DNA of 64,000 bases. Source: Polynucleobacter sp. AP-Titi-500A-B4. GTDB lineage: Bacteria > Pseudomonadota > Gammaproteobacteria > Burkholderiales > Burkholderiaceae. A program made the position numbers and the translations under genes. This document shows, piece after piece, positions 35,447-45,248 of this stretch. The notes below the pieces were generated by a model that was not told where the DNA came from, ran no database searches, and was given only the letters and a program-made list of their open reading frames with translations. The stretch's first letter is position 1; every line of letters starts with the position of its first letter. The DNA lies in contig NZ_CP061311.1 of assembly GCF_018688095.1 (NCBI RefSeq), positions 494,861 through 558,860 on the forward strand. Direction: 5' to 3'.

Positions 35447-36274
35447 TTAGTCGCGGAGAAGTTCGTTGATGGCAGTTTTCGCTCTCGTTTGCGCATCCAC
35501 CTTTTTCACAATGATGGCTGCATAGAGGCTGTATTTGCCACAAGCAGAAGGTAATGAGCCCGGAACGACAACTGAGCCTGCTGGAACCCGACCGTAATGG
35601 ACTTCACCGGTTTCACGGTCATAAATCTTGGTGCTTTGGCCAATATAGACGCCCATAGAGAGAACAGCGTTTTCTTCAATGACCACACCTTCAACAACTT
35701 CAGAGCGGGCGCCAATAAAGCAGTTATCTTCAATAATCACTGGGCCTGCTTGGATTGGTTCTAAAACGCCGCCAATACCAACACCGCCAGAGAGGTGAAC
35801 GTTTTTACCGATTTGGGCGCAAGAGCCCACGGTTGCCCAGGTATCGACCATCGTACCTTCGCCTACATAAGCACCAATATTGACGTAGGAAGGCATCAAA
35901 ACAGCATTTTTGCCAATAAAGGAGCCGCGACGGGCAACTGCCGGGGGAACAACGCGGAAACCACCAGCTGCAAAGTCAGCGGCGGTATAACCTTCAAATT
36001 TGCTGGGAACCTTGTCATAGAACTGGGTGTAGCCACCAGCGCTCATGGGAATGTTGTCTTCTAGGCGGAAAGAAAGCAATACAGCTTTCTTAACCCATTG
36101 ATTTACCTCCCACTTGCCGACAGAGCGACGCTCAGCGACGCGAATGGTGCCTGCATTTAGGCCTTCTAAGACCGCATTTACGGCGCTTCGGACGTCCCCA
36201 GGGGCGCTGTTTGGTGAGAGGTCTGCGCGGTTTTCCCAGGCTTGTTCAATGATGCTTTGTGGTGATTGGCTCAT
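35447..36274 (-). CDS. dapD: Tetrahydrodipicolinate N-succinyltransferase
   Basis: This 275-aa acyltransferase uses succinyl-CoA to open the lysine/DAP pathway's succinylase branch. The C-terminal half is a left-handed beta helix of hexapeptide repeats, with GVGIGGVLEPIQAGPVIIEDN and FIGARSEVVEGV, and the N-terminal part is helical. It is followed 6 bases later by dapE. A good sigma-70-like promoter is visible upstream on the minus strand. Confidence 0.97.
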   Translation of the reverse strand: MSQSPQSIIEQAWENRADLSPNSAPGDVRSAVNAVLEGLNAGTIRVAERRSVGKWEVNQWVKKAVLLSFRLEDNIPMSAGGYTQFYDKVPSKFEGYTAADFAAGGFRVVPPAVARRGSFIGKNAVLMPSYVNIGAYVGEGTMVDTWATVGSCAQIGKNVHLSGGVGIGGVLEPIQAGPVIIEDNCFIGARSEVVEGVVIEENAVLSMGVYIGQSTKIYDRETGEVHYGRVPAGSVVVPGSLPSACGKYSLYAAIIVKKVDAQTRAKTAINELLRD

Positions 36275-36331
36275 GCTTTTCAGTTAACTATCAGATTGTT
36301 AAGGGATTTTGTCCCTGGAGGTAGATTTATC

Positions 36332-36360
36332 ATTATATCGATGGGGCAAAAACACGTCTA
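36332..36360 (-). promoter_or_regulatory. Candidate dapD promoter
   Basis: On the minus strand TAGACG (36360-36355, four of six -35 consensus bases) is followed after exactly 17 bases by a perfect TATAAT (36337-36332). This is about 58 bases before the dapD ATG. Confidence 0.55.
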
Positions 36361-36449
36361 AGTACCCTCAAGCTTGCTATCATCTTCCCACTTTAGATGT
36401 AAATTTTTACCCCTTTATTTGAACCCCCTTTTTCCCTGCAAAGTACGCC

Positions 36450-39400
36450 GTGCAACTGAAATCCATCAAACTTTCCGGCTTTAAGTCTTTCGTTGACCCA
36501 ACCCATTTTGAAATGCCTGGCCAATTAATTGGTGTTGTAGGCCCTAACGGTTGCGGAAAGTCGAACATTATTGACGCTGTACGTTGGGTTTTGGGTGAAT
36601 CCCGCGCCAGTGAGTTGCGTGGTGAGTCCATGCAAGACGTTATTTTTAATGGCTCAGGTTTACGCAAACCATCTGGTCGTGCCAGCGTAGAACTCATTTT
36701 TGATAATTCTGAAGGACGTGCTCAAGGTCAGTGGAGTGCTTTTACAGAATTAGGTATCAAACGTGTTTTGACTCGTGACGGTAATTCTAGTTATTACGTC
36801 AACAACCAAGTGGTCCGCCGCAAAGATATTCAAGATATTTTCTTGGGTACTGGTATGGGGCCAAGAGGTTACGCCATTATTGGTCAAGGAACGATCAATC
36901 GAATCCTAGAAGCAAAGCCTGAAGAGTTGCGCGTGTTCTTGGAAGAGGCTGCAGGTGTTTCTAAATATAAAGAGCGTCGCAAAGAAACTGCTTCACGTCT
37001 AGAAGACACTGTAGAAAACTTAACGCGCGTTGAAGATATTCTGCGTGAGCTTGATCAACAACTCACTCGCTTAGAAAAACAAGCGACTGTTGCTGAGCGT
37101 CACGCAGAGCTCTCAGCCCAGATGAAATCGCAACAACAGTTGTTGTGGTTTGTGCGTCAGACTGAGGCTGGTAAAGAGCAAGAGCGCCATGCTAATGGCA
37201 TCCGTGATACCCAAGTGAACCTGGAAGAGCAGACCGCCAAGCTACGTCACGCCGAGGCTGAGCTTGAAACGATGCGGACTCAACAGTACGCATTACAAGA
37301 TAAAGTTTCTGAAGCGCAAGGTGAGCTGTATCAAACAAACTCTGATGTCAGTCAGGTCGAGTCACAGATTCATTATGTCCAAGAAGCACGTCAACGTTTG
37401 CAGCAGCAAACTCAAGATTTGCAAGCGCAACTACAGCGCTGGACTGTGCAAGAGACAGATGCTGCGCAAGCACAACGCACTACTGAACATGAGCTTTCAT
37501 TGGCGGCTGAAAAAGAACAAACATTATTAGTGGATCTCACTGGCTTGCAAGAACAAATGCCAAGTCGTGAAGAGACTTATCAAACTGCTGCGCGTGATTT
37601 AAATACTGCGCGCGATAGTTTGGCATCTATTGAACAGCGTCTTGCTAGTTTGGGTGAACGTATTCGTGCAATGTCTGCGCAATCCGATGAGCTCAAGGGG
37701 CGCGAAGCTCGCTTAACAGGTGAGCTTGATGGCATGCGTCGGCCAGATGCTGAAGCTTTGAGTATGGCGATTGATCGTCATGCTATGGCTCAGCGCAAGG
37801 TGGAGGAATCTAAGCAGCGCGCTGGCGAAACACAGCAACGAGTGCCTGCTGCGGATGAAGCACGTAATGCTGCCCAACAAAAAATTCAGACCGCTAATCA
37901 AGATTTAGCGCAAACCGAAGCAAAACTCACCGCATTGACTGCGTTACAAGCCAGCGTGCAAGCGCAAGGCAAGATTGGTCCATGGCTAGAAAGTAAGGGT
38001 CTCAAAGAAAGTAAGCGTCTTTGGCAAGAGCTCAAGGTAGAGAGCGGCTGGGAGGCTGCTTTGGAATCAGTATTGCGTGAGCGCTTAGCTGCTGTCACTG
38101 CAAAGAGTGTGCAAGAAACTTTGGCATTGGCCAATGATGCGCCTCCAAGCCGTTTGGCAATTTTGCTTACCGAAGAGATTACCCCTGCGCATACCTCTGC
38201 TCCAGCAGATTTCACACCCTTATTAAGTCGGGTTCAAAGCGCTGGCGCTCCAAGACTCACTTCCGTATTACAAGAGTGGTTAGACAATATTTATATTGCT
38301 TCAAGTCTTGAAGATGCTTTACATCGCCGTGAAAAATTACCAGCTGGTGGCGCATTTGTTACTCAACAAGGTCACCTAGTGAGTCGCGTAGGCGTTCAGT
38401 TGTATGCAGCTGATTCTGAGCAAGCAGGTATGTTGGCGCGTGCCCAAGAAATGGAAAGCCTTGAGAAGCAGTTGCGCGCTCAAAAGCTCATGCAAAGTGA
38501 ATTACAAGGCGAGTTAGATCAGTGTGTTGCTAACTACCAAGCAGCGCATCAGGCTGCAGAACAAGCACGAGTTGCTGCAGAGCAGGCGGTTCAAGAGGCT
38601 CATGGCTTTGAAGTAGAGAGAATGCAGTTAACCCAAGCTGAAGAGCAATACAGTCAGCGTGCTGCACAAATTCAAAATGAATTGACTGAGTTGCGTCAGC
38701 AAGGAGTGCAATTAAGTCAAACTCAAGAACAATCGGCTACAGAGTTAGCTCAATCTGAAGAATCAAAGCAGGGCCTGCAAGAAGCACTGGCGTCTGCTCA
38801 AGAAAAACTCGAGATTTCTACCCGGGAGCGCGATCATTTACGTGAATCTTTGCGTGTAGCTGAAATGGCTGCGCAAGAAGCTGCCTTTGCAACTCGTTCA
38901 TTGCAGCAGCGCATTGCAGACTTACAACGTGATCAAAGCACGGCGCGCACACAGATCATGGAGATTCAAGATAAGCATGATCAAGCTACTCAAGAGTTAG
39001 AGTCTTTAAGTGATGAAGAAGCGCAAGACAAATTGCAAGGATTGTTGCTAGCTCGTAGCGCTCGTGAAGCTGCTTTGGCCAATGCACGTACTGAACAAGA
39101 TGCTTTATTGCATCAGTTGCGCGAGGCTGATGAAGCACGCATGCAGGTTGAGCGTAGTTTGCAGCCCATGCGTGACAAAGTAGTCGATCTGCAGCTGCGC
39201 GAACAGGCTGCTCGCTTGAACTTTGAGCAATTTGCTACTTTGTTGGCTGATGCGGAAGCTGACTTGACCGCGCTTGAAGCAAACTTTAGCCCTGATCTCA
39301 AAGTTGGAGCATTGCAGACTGAAGTAAATCGTTTAAATACTGAGATTCAATCTCTAGGTCCAGTCAATATGGCTGCACTCGATGAGTTATCAAGTTCACG

Positions 39401-39971
39401 TGAGCGTAAACAGTTCTTAGATGCACAATCTGCGGACTTAAACGAAGCAATGCAGACTTTGACCGATGCGATTGCCAAGATTGATGCTGAAACACGCGAT
39501 TTATTGCAAGGCACCTTCGATCAGGTCAACGGCCACTTTGGCAAACTCTTCCCAGAATTATTTGGCGGTGGTCATGCTGAATTGGTGATGACTGGTGAAG
39601 AAATTCTGGATGCCGGCGTTCAGGTAATGGCGCAGCCTCCTGGCAAAAAGAACAGCAGTATCTACTTGCTCTCTGGTGGTGAGAAGGCATTGACTGCGAT
39701 TGCTCTGGTCTTCTCACTCTTCTTGCTAAATCCAGCGCCATTCTGCTTGCTCGATGAGGTTGACGCTCCATTGGATGATGCAAATACCTTGCGCTATGCC
39801 CATCTAGTCGCCAAAATGTCAGATAAGACACAGTTTTTGTTTATCTCTCATAACAAAATCACCATGGAAATTGCCCATCAGTTGATTGGTGTCACCATGC
39901 AAGAGCAAGGTGTATCCCGTATTGTTGCAGTGGATATTTCTTCTGCTGTTTCGATGGTGGAGGCCGCCTAA
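36450..39971 (+). CDS. smc: Chromosome segregation ATPase SMC
   Basis: This 1173-aa SMC protein condenses and segregates DNA. The N-terminal ATPase half has Walker A GPNGCGKSN (residue about 32). Long coiled coils (about 165-500 and 660-1000) flank a globular hinge (about 515-640), and the C-terminal half has the ABC signature YLLSGGEKALTAIAL and Walker B FCLLDEVDAPLDDAN. It starts with GTG at 36450. The zipA-like gene follows immediately at its stop codon, and ligA comes next, an order shared across proteobacteria. Confidence 0.97.
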   Translation: MQLKSIKLSGFKSFVDPTHFEMPGQLIGVVGPNGCGKSNIIDAVRWVLGESRASELRGESMQDVIFNGSGLRKPSGRASVELIFDNSEGRAQGQWSAFTELGIKRVLTRDGNSSYYVNNQVVRRKDIQDIFLGTGMGPRGYAIIGQGTINRILEAKPEELRVFLEEAAGVSKYKERRKETASRLEDTVENLTRVEDILRELDQQLTRLEKQATVAERHAELSAQMKSQQQLLWFVRQTEAGKEQERHANGIRDTQVNLEEQTAKLRHAEAELETMRTQQYALQDKVSEAQGELYQTNSDVSQVESQIHYVQEARQRLQQQTQDLQAQLQRWTVQETDAAQAQRTTEHELSLAAEKEQTLLVDLTGLQEQMPSREETYQTAARDLNTARDSLASIEQRLASLGERIRAMSAQSDELKGREARLTGELDGMRRPDAEALSMAIDRHAMAQRKVEESKQRAGETQQRVPAADEARNAAQQKIQTANQDLAQTEAKLTALTALQASVQAQGKIGPWLESKGLKESKRLWQELKVESGWEAALESVLRERLAAVTAKSVQETLALANDAPPSRLAILLTEEITPAHTSAPADFTPLLSRVQSAGAPRLTSVLQEWLDNIYIASSLEDALHRREKLPAGGAFVTQQGHLVSRVGVQLYAADSEQAGMLARAQEMESLEKQLRAQKLMQSELQGELDQCVANYQAAHQAAEQARVAAEQAVQEAHGFEVERMQLTQAEEQYSQRAAQIQNELTELRQQGVQLSQTQEQSATELAQSEESKQGLQEALASAQEKLEISTRERDHLRESLRVAEMAAQEAAFATRSLQQRIADLQRDQSTARTQIMEIQDKHDQATQELESLSDEEAQDKLQGLLLARSAREAALANARTEQDALLHQLREADEARMQVERSLQPMRDKVVDLQLREQAARLNFEQFATLLADAEADLTALEANFSPDLKVGALQTEVNRLNTEIQSLGPVNMAALDELSSSRERKQFLDAQSADLNEAMQTLTDAIAKIDAETRDLLQGTFDQVNGHFGKLFPELFGGGHAELVMTGEEILDAGVQVMAQPPGKKNSSIYLLSGGEKALTAIALVFSLFLLNPAPFCLLDEVDAPLDDANTLRYAHLVAKMSDKTQFLFISHNKITMEIAHQLIGVTMQEQGVSRIVAVDISSAVSMVEAA

Positions 39972-41048
39972 GTGTACGTAGAACAAATCATGACGATGTT
40001 AGGTTTGTCTGATTTACAGTTTGCGTTGGCCGCTATTGGGCTACTGATTTTGATATCAGTAGCTATTTTTAATTTCAAATACTCGCGTGCACGCCGTAAG
40101 GCAAAAGAGCAGGCAGCATATTCTGTTGATGAGCGCTTTGCCCGCGAGCCGAGTTTTGGTCAAGGGTTTTCAGATGCTGATTCTAGTGAGCGCGCCGAAC
40201 CGAGTTTTGGCTCATCACTATCGGCAGCAAGCTCCGCCCCAGAAAAGTTTGCGATTGATCCTCGCATCGACTGCGTGATTACATTACGCTTTGATGAGGC
40301 TATTGGCGGTGCTGAGATTCTTGAAGAAATCAATACTTGGACAGACTTGCAAGCCCAGGCTTCTGCTCGCTGGATGTGTGAAGGCTTGAATGCCAATATC
40401 GATGTAGCTGAAGACTGGGAAGAATTGCACCCAGAATCTACCTATTCTGACTTACAGCTAGCTATTCAGTTGGCAAGTCGTCGTGGCGCTATCGGTGTAT
40501 TGGAGCTCTCTGATTTTTGCTCACGTGCTCAAGCCCTTGCCGATACATTGGGCTCTCAAATTGATATGCCTAGTGTCAATACGATGCTGGAGAGCGCCAA
40601 AGAGCTTGATGCAATGGCTGCTGAAAGTGATATTCAACTCAGTATCAATGTGCTCTTTGATGAATCATGTCCTTGGGGTAATTTTGATGCACTCATGCGT
40701 CAACGTGGATTCAAATTATCTCGTAACGGACGTGGATACGAGTTCTATAGCAATGGCACATTGGTCTTCAATAGTGCAGATTTGGATCCTAACAAGCCAG
40801 TAACGCAGTTGACTTTGCTCCTTGAGGTTCCATTGGTTGCGCAAGAAGAGCGCGCCTTTGAGAGAATGTTGGGCGAGGGCATTGAGATTGCGCAAGCAGC
40901 CCATGGCCGCTTGGTTGATGACAATGGTATTAATTTGAGCGAAGCTGCAGTAATTAGCATTCGTCAGCATCTTGATGGCCTCTATGCCAATCTCGAGAAA
41001 TCCGGCATTCCCGCTGGATCTTCCACAGCTAGCAGACTCTTTAGCTAG
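39972..41048 (+). CDS. zipA: ZipA-like cell division protein (C-terminal FtsZ-binding domain)
   Basis: This 358-aa protein begins at GTG directly after the smc stop. It has one N-terminal membrane helix (about residues 15-33, FALAAIGLLILISVAIFNF), a variable linker, and a C-terminal region consistent with the ZipA FtsZ-binding fold (about 220-345, ending in VDDNGINLSEAAVISIRQHLD). ZipA tethers FtsZ to the inner membrane. Sequence similarity to E. coli ZipA is low, but position between smc and ligA and the topology support the call. Confidence 0.78.
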   Translation: MYVEQIMTMLGLSDLQFALAAIGLLILISVAIFNFKYSRARRKAKEQAAYSVDERFAREPSFGQGFSDADSSERAEPSFGSSLSAASSAPEKFAIDPRIDCVITLRFDEAIGGAEILEEINTWTDLQAQASARWMCEGLNANIDVAEDWEELHPESTYSDLQLAIQLASRRGAIGVLELSDFCSRAQALADTLGSQIDMPSVNTMLESAKELDAMAAESDIQLSINVLFDESCPWGNFDALMRQRGFKLSRNGRGYEFYSNGTLVFNSADLDPNKPVTQLTLLLEVPLVAQEERAFERMLGEGIEIAQAAHGRLVDDNGINLSEAAVISIRQHLDGLYANLEKSGIPAGSSTASRLFS

Positions 41049-41057
41049 GACATTACC

Positions 41058-43073
41058 TTGTCGTCTAATAGTCCGACAAATTTAGCGGAGCGTTACGCAT
41101 TCTTGCAGACTGAGCTTGCTCGCTTAGAGCATGCCTACTATGTGTTGGACAATCCGCTTCTTCCTGACATTGAATATGATCGCTTGTATCGTGAGTTATT
41201 AGAAATTGAAGCAGCTCATCCAGAGTGGATTACACCTGAATCCCTCTCTCAAAGGGTTGGCGGCACAGCTCTTAAAGAATTCGATTCAGTGACACATGAA
41301 GTGCCGATGCTTTCACTCAATAACGCGTTTGAGGAGGCAGAGCTCATTGCTTTTGATCGTCGTTGCCGTGAAGGTTTGCATATAGATCATGTTGCTTATG
41401 CGGGTGAACTTAAGTTTGATGGCTTGGCCATCTCGCTGCGCTATGAAAATGGTTCCTTAGTCAGAGCGGCCACTCGTGGTGATGGTGCGAGCGGTGAAGA
41501 TGTCACTGCTAATATCAAAACGATTCGCGCTATTCCCCTAAAGCTCACTGGTAAAAATATTCCGAAGGTTTTGGAGGTTCGCGGTGAAGTCTTTATGTAT
41601 CTCAAAGACTTCGAAAAGATGAATCGACAGGCTGCAGAGTTGGGCGAAAAGGAGTTTGCTAACCCACGCAATGCTGCTGCAGGAAGTTTGCGCCAGTTAG
41701 ATTCCAAAATCACAGCTAAAAGACCACTGTCTTTCTTTGCCTATGGCTTAGGGGCATTGGAGCCACAGCCATGGTTACCCAAAACGCATGAAGAGTTACT
41801 CAACGCTTATGTTGAGCTTGGATTACCGGTCTGCTCAGAGCGTCGCGTTCTGAATTCTGTAAAAGAGATTTTGGCCTTCTATGACGAAATTGGGCTTAAG
41901 CGCGATTCTTTGCCTTATGACATTGATGGCGTTGTATATAAGGTCAATTCATTTGCAGAGCAAGCAAAGTTGGGCTTTGTCTCTCGGGCCCCAAGATTTG
42001 CCCTGGCTCACAAGTATCCCGCTCAAGAGGCTCTTACGACGGTTCTTGGTATTGATGTCCAAGTAGGACGTACGGGCGCGATTACTCCAGTAGCTAGATT
42101 GGCGCCGGTAGAGGTTGGTGGAGTTACTGTTACCAATGCAACCTTGCATAACGAAGATGAAGTCAAGCGCAAAGATGTGCGCATTGGTGATACGGTCTCA
42201 GTCCGCAGGGCGGGAGATGTCATTCCTGAAGTAGTTTCTGTGATTAAAGATCGTAGACCTAGCGATGCAAAAGAATTTGTGATGCCAGTCAATTGTCCAG
42301 TCTGCGATTCGCATATAGAGCGCTTAGCTGATGAAGCAGTGGCACGTTGCAGTGGTGGTTTATTTTGTGGTGCGCAACGTAAACAAGCACTTATTCATTT
42401 TGCCCATAGAAGGGCCCTTGATATTGAGGGTCTGGGCGAGAAGATTGTCGATCAATTAGTCGATCAAAATCTGGTGAGGACACCAGCCGATCTGTATCGA
42501 CTTGGATTTACCGCTTTAGCCAACCTTGATCGGATGGGTGATAAGTCTGCCGACAATCTGATTCAGGCGATTAATCAATCTAGAAATACCACTTTAGCCA
42601 GATTCATCTTCGCTCTAGGTATTCGTCATGTGGGCGAGACGACTGCTAAGGATTTAGCGAATCACTATCAATCCATGCATGCTCTGATGGATGCTGATAC
42701 GGAAGATCTGCTGACGGTTAAAGACGTTGGTCCTGTGGTGGCAGATTCAATTACGAGTTTTATGCAAGAGGCCCATAACCGTGAGGTCATCGAGCAACTC
42801 CTTGCCTCGGGTATGCAACTTTCTGTAGAGGAAAAGGTGATCAGTGCGGCAGTAGCAGGTAAAACGTTTGTTTTGACAGGAACCTTTCCAACATTGACTC
42901 GTGATGAGGCTAAAGACCTTTTGGAAAAGGCAGGGGCTAAAGTTGCTGGGTCAGTTTCAAAGAAAACCGATTATGTTGTGGCTGGAGTCGATGCAGGCAG
43001 CAAGCTTACTAAGGCAGAAGAGCTCGGTGTCGCAGTGATTGATGAAGCGGCAATGCTCGATTTATTGAAGTAG
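41058..43073 (+). CDS. ligA: NAD-dependent DNA ligase
   Basis: This 671-aa replicative ligase has an N-terminal Ia domain, the adenylation motif GELKFDGLAI (the KxDG lysine, near residue 119), an OB fold, and a zinc finger (CPVCDSH, with further Cys in ARCSGGLFC). Helix-hairpin-helix repeats and a C-terminal BRCT domain (about 592-671, AGKTFVLTGTFPTLTRDEA) complete it. The start is TTG at 41058. It is the last of the smc-zipA-ligA unit; an aldolase gene begins 11 bases later. Confidence 0.97.
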   Translation: MSSNSPTNLAERYAFLQTELARLEHAYYVLDNPLLPDIEYDRLYRELLEIEAAHPEWITPESLSQRVGGTALKEFDSVTHEVPMLSLNNAFEEAELIAFDRRCREGLHIDHVAYAGELKFDGLAISLRYENGSLVRAATRGDGASGEDVTANIKTIRAIPLKLTGKNIPKVLEVRGEVFMYLKDFEKMNRQAAELGEKEFANPRNAAAGSLRQLDSKITAKRPLSFFAYGLGALEPQPWLPKTHEELLNAYVELGLPVCSERRVLNSVKEILAFYDEIGLKRDSLPYDIDGVVYKVNSFAEQAKLGFVSRAPRFALAHKYPAQEALTTVLGIDVQVGRTGAITPVARLAPVEVGGVTVTNATLHNEDEVKRKDVRIGDTVSVRRAGDVIPEVVSVIKDRRPSDAKEFVMPVNCPVCDSHIERLADEAVARCSGGLFCGAQRKQALIHFAHRRALDIEGLGEKIVDQLVDQNLVRTPADLYRLGFTALANLDRMGDKSADNLIQAINQSRNTTLARFIFALGIRHVGETTAKDLANHYQSMHALMDADTEDLLTVKDVGPVVADSITSFMQEAHNREVIEQLLASGMQLSVEEKVISAAVAGKTFVLTGTFPTLTRDEAKDLLEKAGAKVAGSVSKKTDYVVAGVDAGSKLTKAEELGVAVIDEAAMLDLLK

Positions 43074-43083
43074 GGTTTTACAA

Positions 43084-43848
43084 ATGAACTCATTACATTC
43101 CAACTTTCAGCTAGATTCAAAGGACTGGGTTAGTCTTGGGTCTATATCTGATCAAGAAAAACAAGTTCGCATCGATTTAGCGACAGCTTATCAACTGGCG
43201 TATTTAAAAAATTGGGATGATGGGATATATACCCACATATCAGCTTCGGTACCTGGAGAGGATGGCGCCTATCTATTGAATCGGTTTGGTTTGCGATTTA
43301 ATGAAGTGACCCCTCAAAATTTAGTGAAGGTTAACCTTCAGGGTCGGATATTGGCAGGCGAGGGCCCCGTGAATCAGTCAGGATTTGCAATCCATGGCGC
43401 AGTTCACGCTGCACGACCTGATGCGCAGTGTGTTCTGCATCTTCACGTAGACGCTGTCATTGCTGTATCAGCCCAAGCAAAAGGACTGTTGCCAATCTCA
43501 CAACATGCATTGCGTTTTTATCAAGATATTGCCTACCACCACTATCAGGGACTAGCCTTATCGTCTCAAGAACAAAGTTCTTTAATAGAGGGCTTAGGAA
43601 ATAAAAAAGCAATCCTTCTGCATAACCATGGCAGCATTGTTTGTGGCTCTTCAATTCAGCAGGCTTTTTACTTAATGGATGTGCTTGATAAGGCTTGCAA
43701 AATACAGTTGATGGCTGAACCTAATATGAATCATATTCAGCCAGAAGAAAAAGTTTGTGAGTTAACTTACAGGCAACTTTGCAGCGATGGGGATGATGAG
43801 GGTCAGCTAGAATGGCCTGCATATCAACGCGCTTTTATGGATACCTAA
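43084..43848 (+). CDS. Class II aldolase/adducin-family protein
   Basis: This 254-aa protein has the zinc-binding VLHLHVDAV (near residue 118) and LLHNHGSIV (near residue 178) of the class II aldolase/adducin fold. Members cleave sugar phosphates (fuculose, ribulose) or decarboxylate, and many catabolic paralogues have unknown substrates. It is followed by a tautomerase-like and a ketopantoate reductase-like gene, suggesting a short catabolic unit. The specific substrate cannot be told from the sequence. Confidence 0.8.
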   Translation: MNSLHSNFQLDSKDWVSLGSISDQEKQVRIDLATAYQLAYLKNWDDGIYTHISASVPGEDGAYLLNRFGLRFNEVTPQNLVKVNLQGRILAGEGPVNQSGFAIHGAVHAARPDAQCVLHLHVDAVIAVSAQAKGLLPISQHALRFYQDIAYHHYQGLALSSQEQSSLIEGLGNKKAILLHNHGSIVCGSSIQQAFYLMDVLDKACKIQLMAEPNMNHIQPEEKVCELTYRQLCSDGDDEGQLEWPAYQRAFMDT

Positions 43849-43861
43849 GGGAGAAAAGAGA

Positions 43862-44047
43862 ATGCCATTAATTCAGGTGCAATTATTTGAAGGACGTAGC
43901 GATGACGTTAAACGTGAATACGCTAAAGCCATCACAGAGGCTGCTGTAAAGATTATGGGTTGCAGTGCAGCATCTGTTGATGTGATCTATCAGGATGTAA
44001 AAAAGTCTGATTGGGCAACAGCAGGAAAACTATGGAGTGATTCCTAG
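43862..44047 (+). CDS. 4-oxalocrotonate tautomerase-family protein
   Basis: This 61-aa protein of the tautomerase superfamily keeps the catalytic Pro directly after Met (MPLIQVQLFEGR) and the single beta-alpha-beta unit that oligomerises in this family. Such enzymes tautomerise or dehalogenate 2-oxo acids. The Arg residues at the usual 4-OT positions are only partly clear, so the real reaction is open. A GGGAGAAAAGAG ribosome site lies before the ATG, 13 bases after the aldolase gene. Confidence 0.8.
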   Translation: MPLIQVQLFEGRSDDVKREYAKAITEAAVKIMGCSAASVDVIYQDVKKSDWATAGKLWSDS

Positions 44048-44168
44048 TTATTAAAAAACCTCTATATTCTCACCAGGAATATGTCATATAGCGTCCCTGA
44101 TATTCACAATTCTGAATACTTTGCGGAAGATGCCTCTAATCTAATTTTTTATATCGTGAGGAGGCTGT

Positions 44169-45191
44169 ATGAAAATTTGCGTCATAGGAGGTGGTGGAGC
44201 AATTGGCGGTTATTTAGCCGCTAAATTAGCGAGAGCCGGTAATCAAGTAACGGTTGTTGCTAGAGGCGCAACTTTAGAGGCTATTCAAAGAGATGGCCTT
44301 ACGCTTCACATGGAAGATGAGCCTCGCCCCATTATTGCTCGGGTCGCAGCAGTAGAAAAAATACGCGATGTTGATACGCCCGATGTCATTATGTTGGCTG
44401 TCAAAGCACATCAAATTGAGCCAATCATTGATGATTTGGCCAGCATTATGGGTCCTGAAACTGTATTGATCCCAATGCAAAATGGCATTCCTTGGTGGTA
44501 CTTCCAAAATCTCGAAAGTGAGTTCAAAGATTTTCCGATCGAGACGGTAGATGCTGGTGGCCAGATTATGAAAAAAATTAATCCACGAAATGTCATCGGT
44601 TGCGTGGTCTATCCGGCCACTTATGCAGAGTCTCCAGGCGTTATTCGCCATGTAGAGGGCAATCGTTTTCCGCTTGGTGAGCTAGATGGCTCTCAATCTG
44701 AACGTATTCAAAAGATTTCTCAGATGATGACTGACGCTGGCTTTAAGGCGCCTGTATTGGAAGATATCCGTTCCGAAATTTGGTTAAAACTCTGGGGCAA
44801 TATGACCTTTAACCCAATTAGCGCTCTCACCCATGAACACCTTGAGGGAATCTGCAGAAATCCTCTCACTAAGGATCTGGCGCGCTGCATGATGTTAGAA
44901 GCGCAGACGATTGCTGAGAAATTGGGTGTTGTATTTCGGGTTGATGTTGAGAGGCGTATTTCTGGGGCAGAAAAAGTTGGCAAACATAAAACCTCGATGC
45001 TTCAAGATCTCGAAGCTGGTAATAATTTAGAGATTGATGCATTGCTGGGCTCGGTGATTGAGCTTGGACGCATTACCAACACCCTGACACCGTGTTTAAG
45101 TACGGTGTTTGCCTTAACCAAACTCTTAAATACTAAGGTTCAATCCTCGCAAGGCAGATTAGCACTGCCTGAGCTTGCCCTTGAGCATTAG
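44169..45191 (+). CDS. 2-dehydropantoate 2-reductase-family dehydrogenase
   Basis: This 340-aa NADP-dependent dehydrogenase of the PanE/ApbA family has the N-terminal GGGGAIGGYLAAKLA (nucleotide site), AVKAHQ near residue 79, and the catalytic Lys region EIWLKLWGNMTFNPISAL near residue 205. PanE makes pantoate, but Burkholderiales carry many paralogues in catabolic loci. Here it stands between an aldolase/tautomerase pair and the LysR-gcl-hyi locus, so reduction of another 2-oxoacid is likely. It ends in a clear terminator. Confidence 0.82.
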   Translation: MKICVIGGGGAIGGYLAAKLARAGNQVTVVARGATLEAIQRDGLTLHMEDEPRPIIARVAAVEKIRDVDTPDVIMLAVKAHQIEPIIDDLASIMGPETVLIPMQNGIPWWYFQNLESEFKDFPIETVDAGGQIMKKINPRNVIGCVVYPATYAESPGVIRHVEGNRFPLGELDGSQSERIQKISQMMTDAGFKAPVLEDIRSEIWLKLWGNMTFNPISALTHEHLEGICRNPLTKDLARCMMLEAQTIAEKLGVVFRVDVERRISGAEKVGKHKTSMLQDLEAGNNLEIDALLGSVIELGRITNTLTPCLSTVFALTKLLNTKVQSSQGRLALPELALEH

Positions 45192-45221
45192 TTCAACCAA
45201 AGTCCTGCAGTACTTTTTTCT

Positions 45222-45248
45222 ATCCCGTCTTCATGGCGGGATTTTTTA
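45222..45248 (+). terminator. Rho-independent terminator after the ketopantoate reductase-like gene
   Basis: ATCCCG (45222-45227) pairs with CGGGAT (45237-45242), followed by TTTTTT. It ends the unit 43084-45191 and reaches the stop codon of the convergent lysR gene. Confidence 0.8.

Noticed and set aside
36407..40396. Several minus-strand frames inside smc and zipA
   Set aside because: They are antisense shadows of long, well-conserved coding regions and lack any recognisable protein features.
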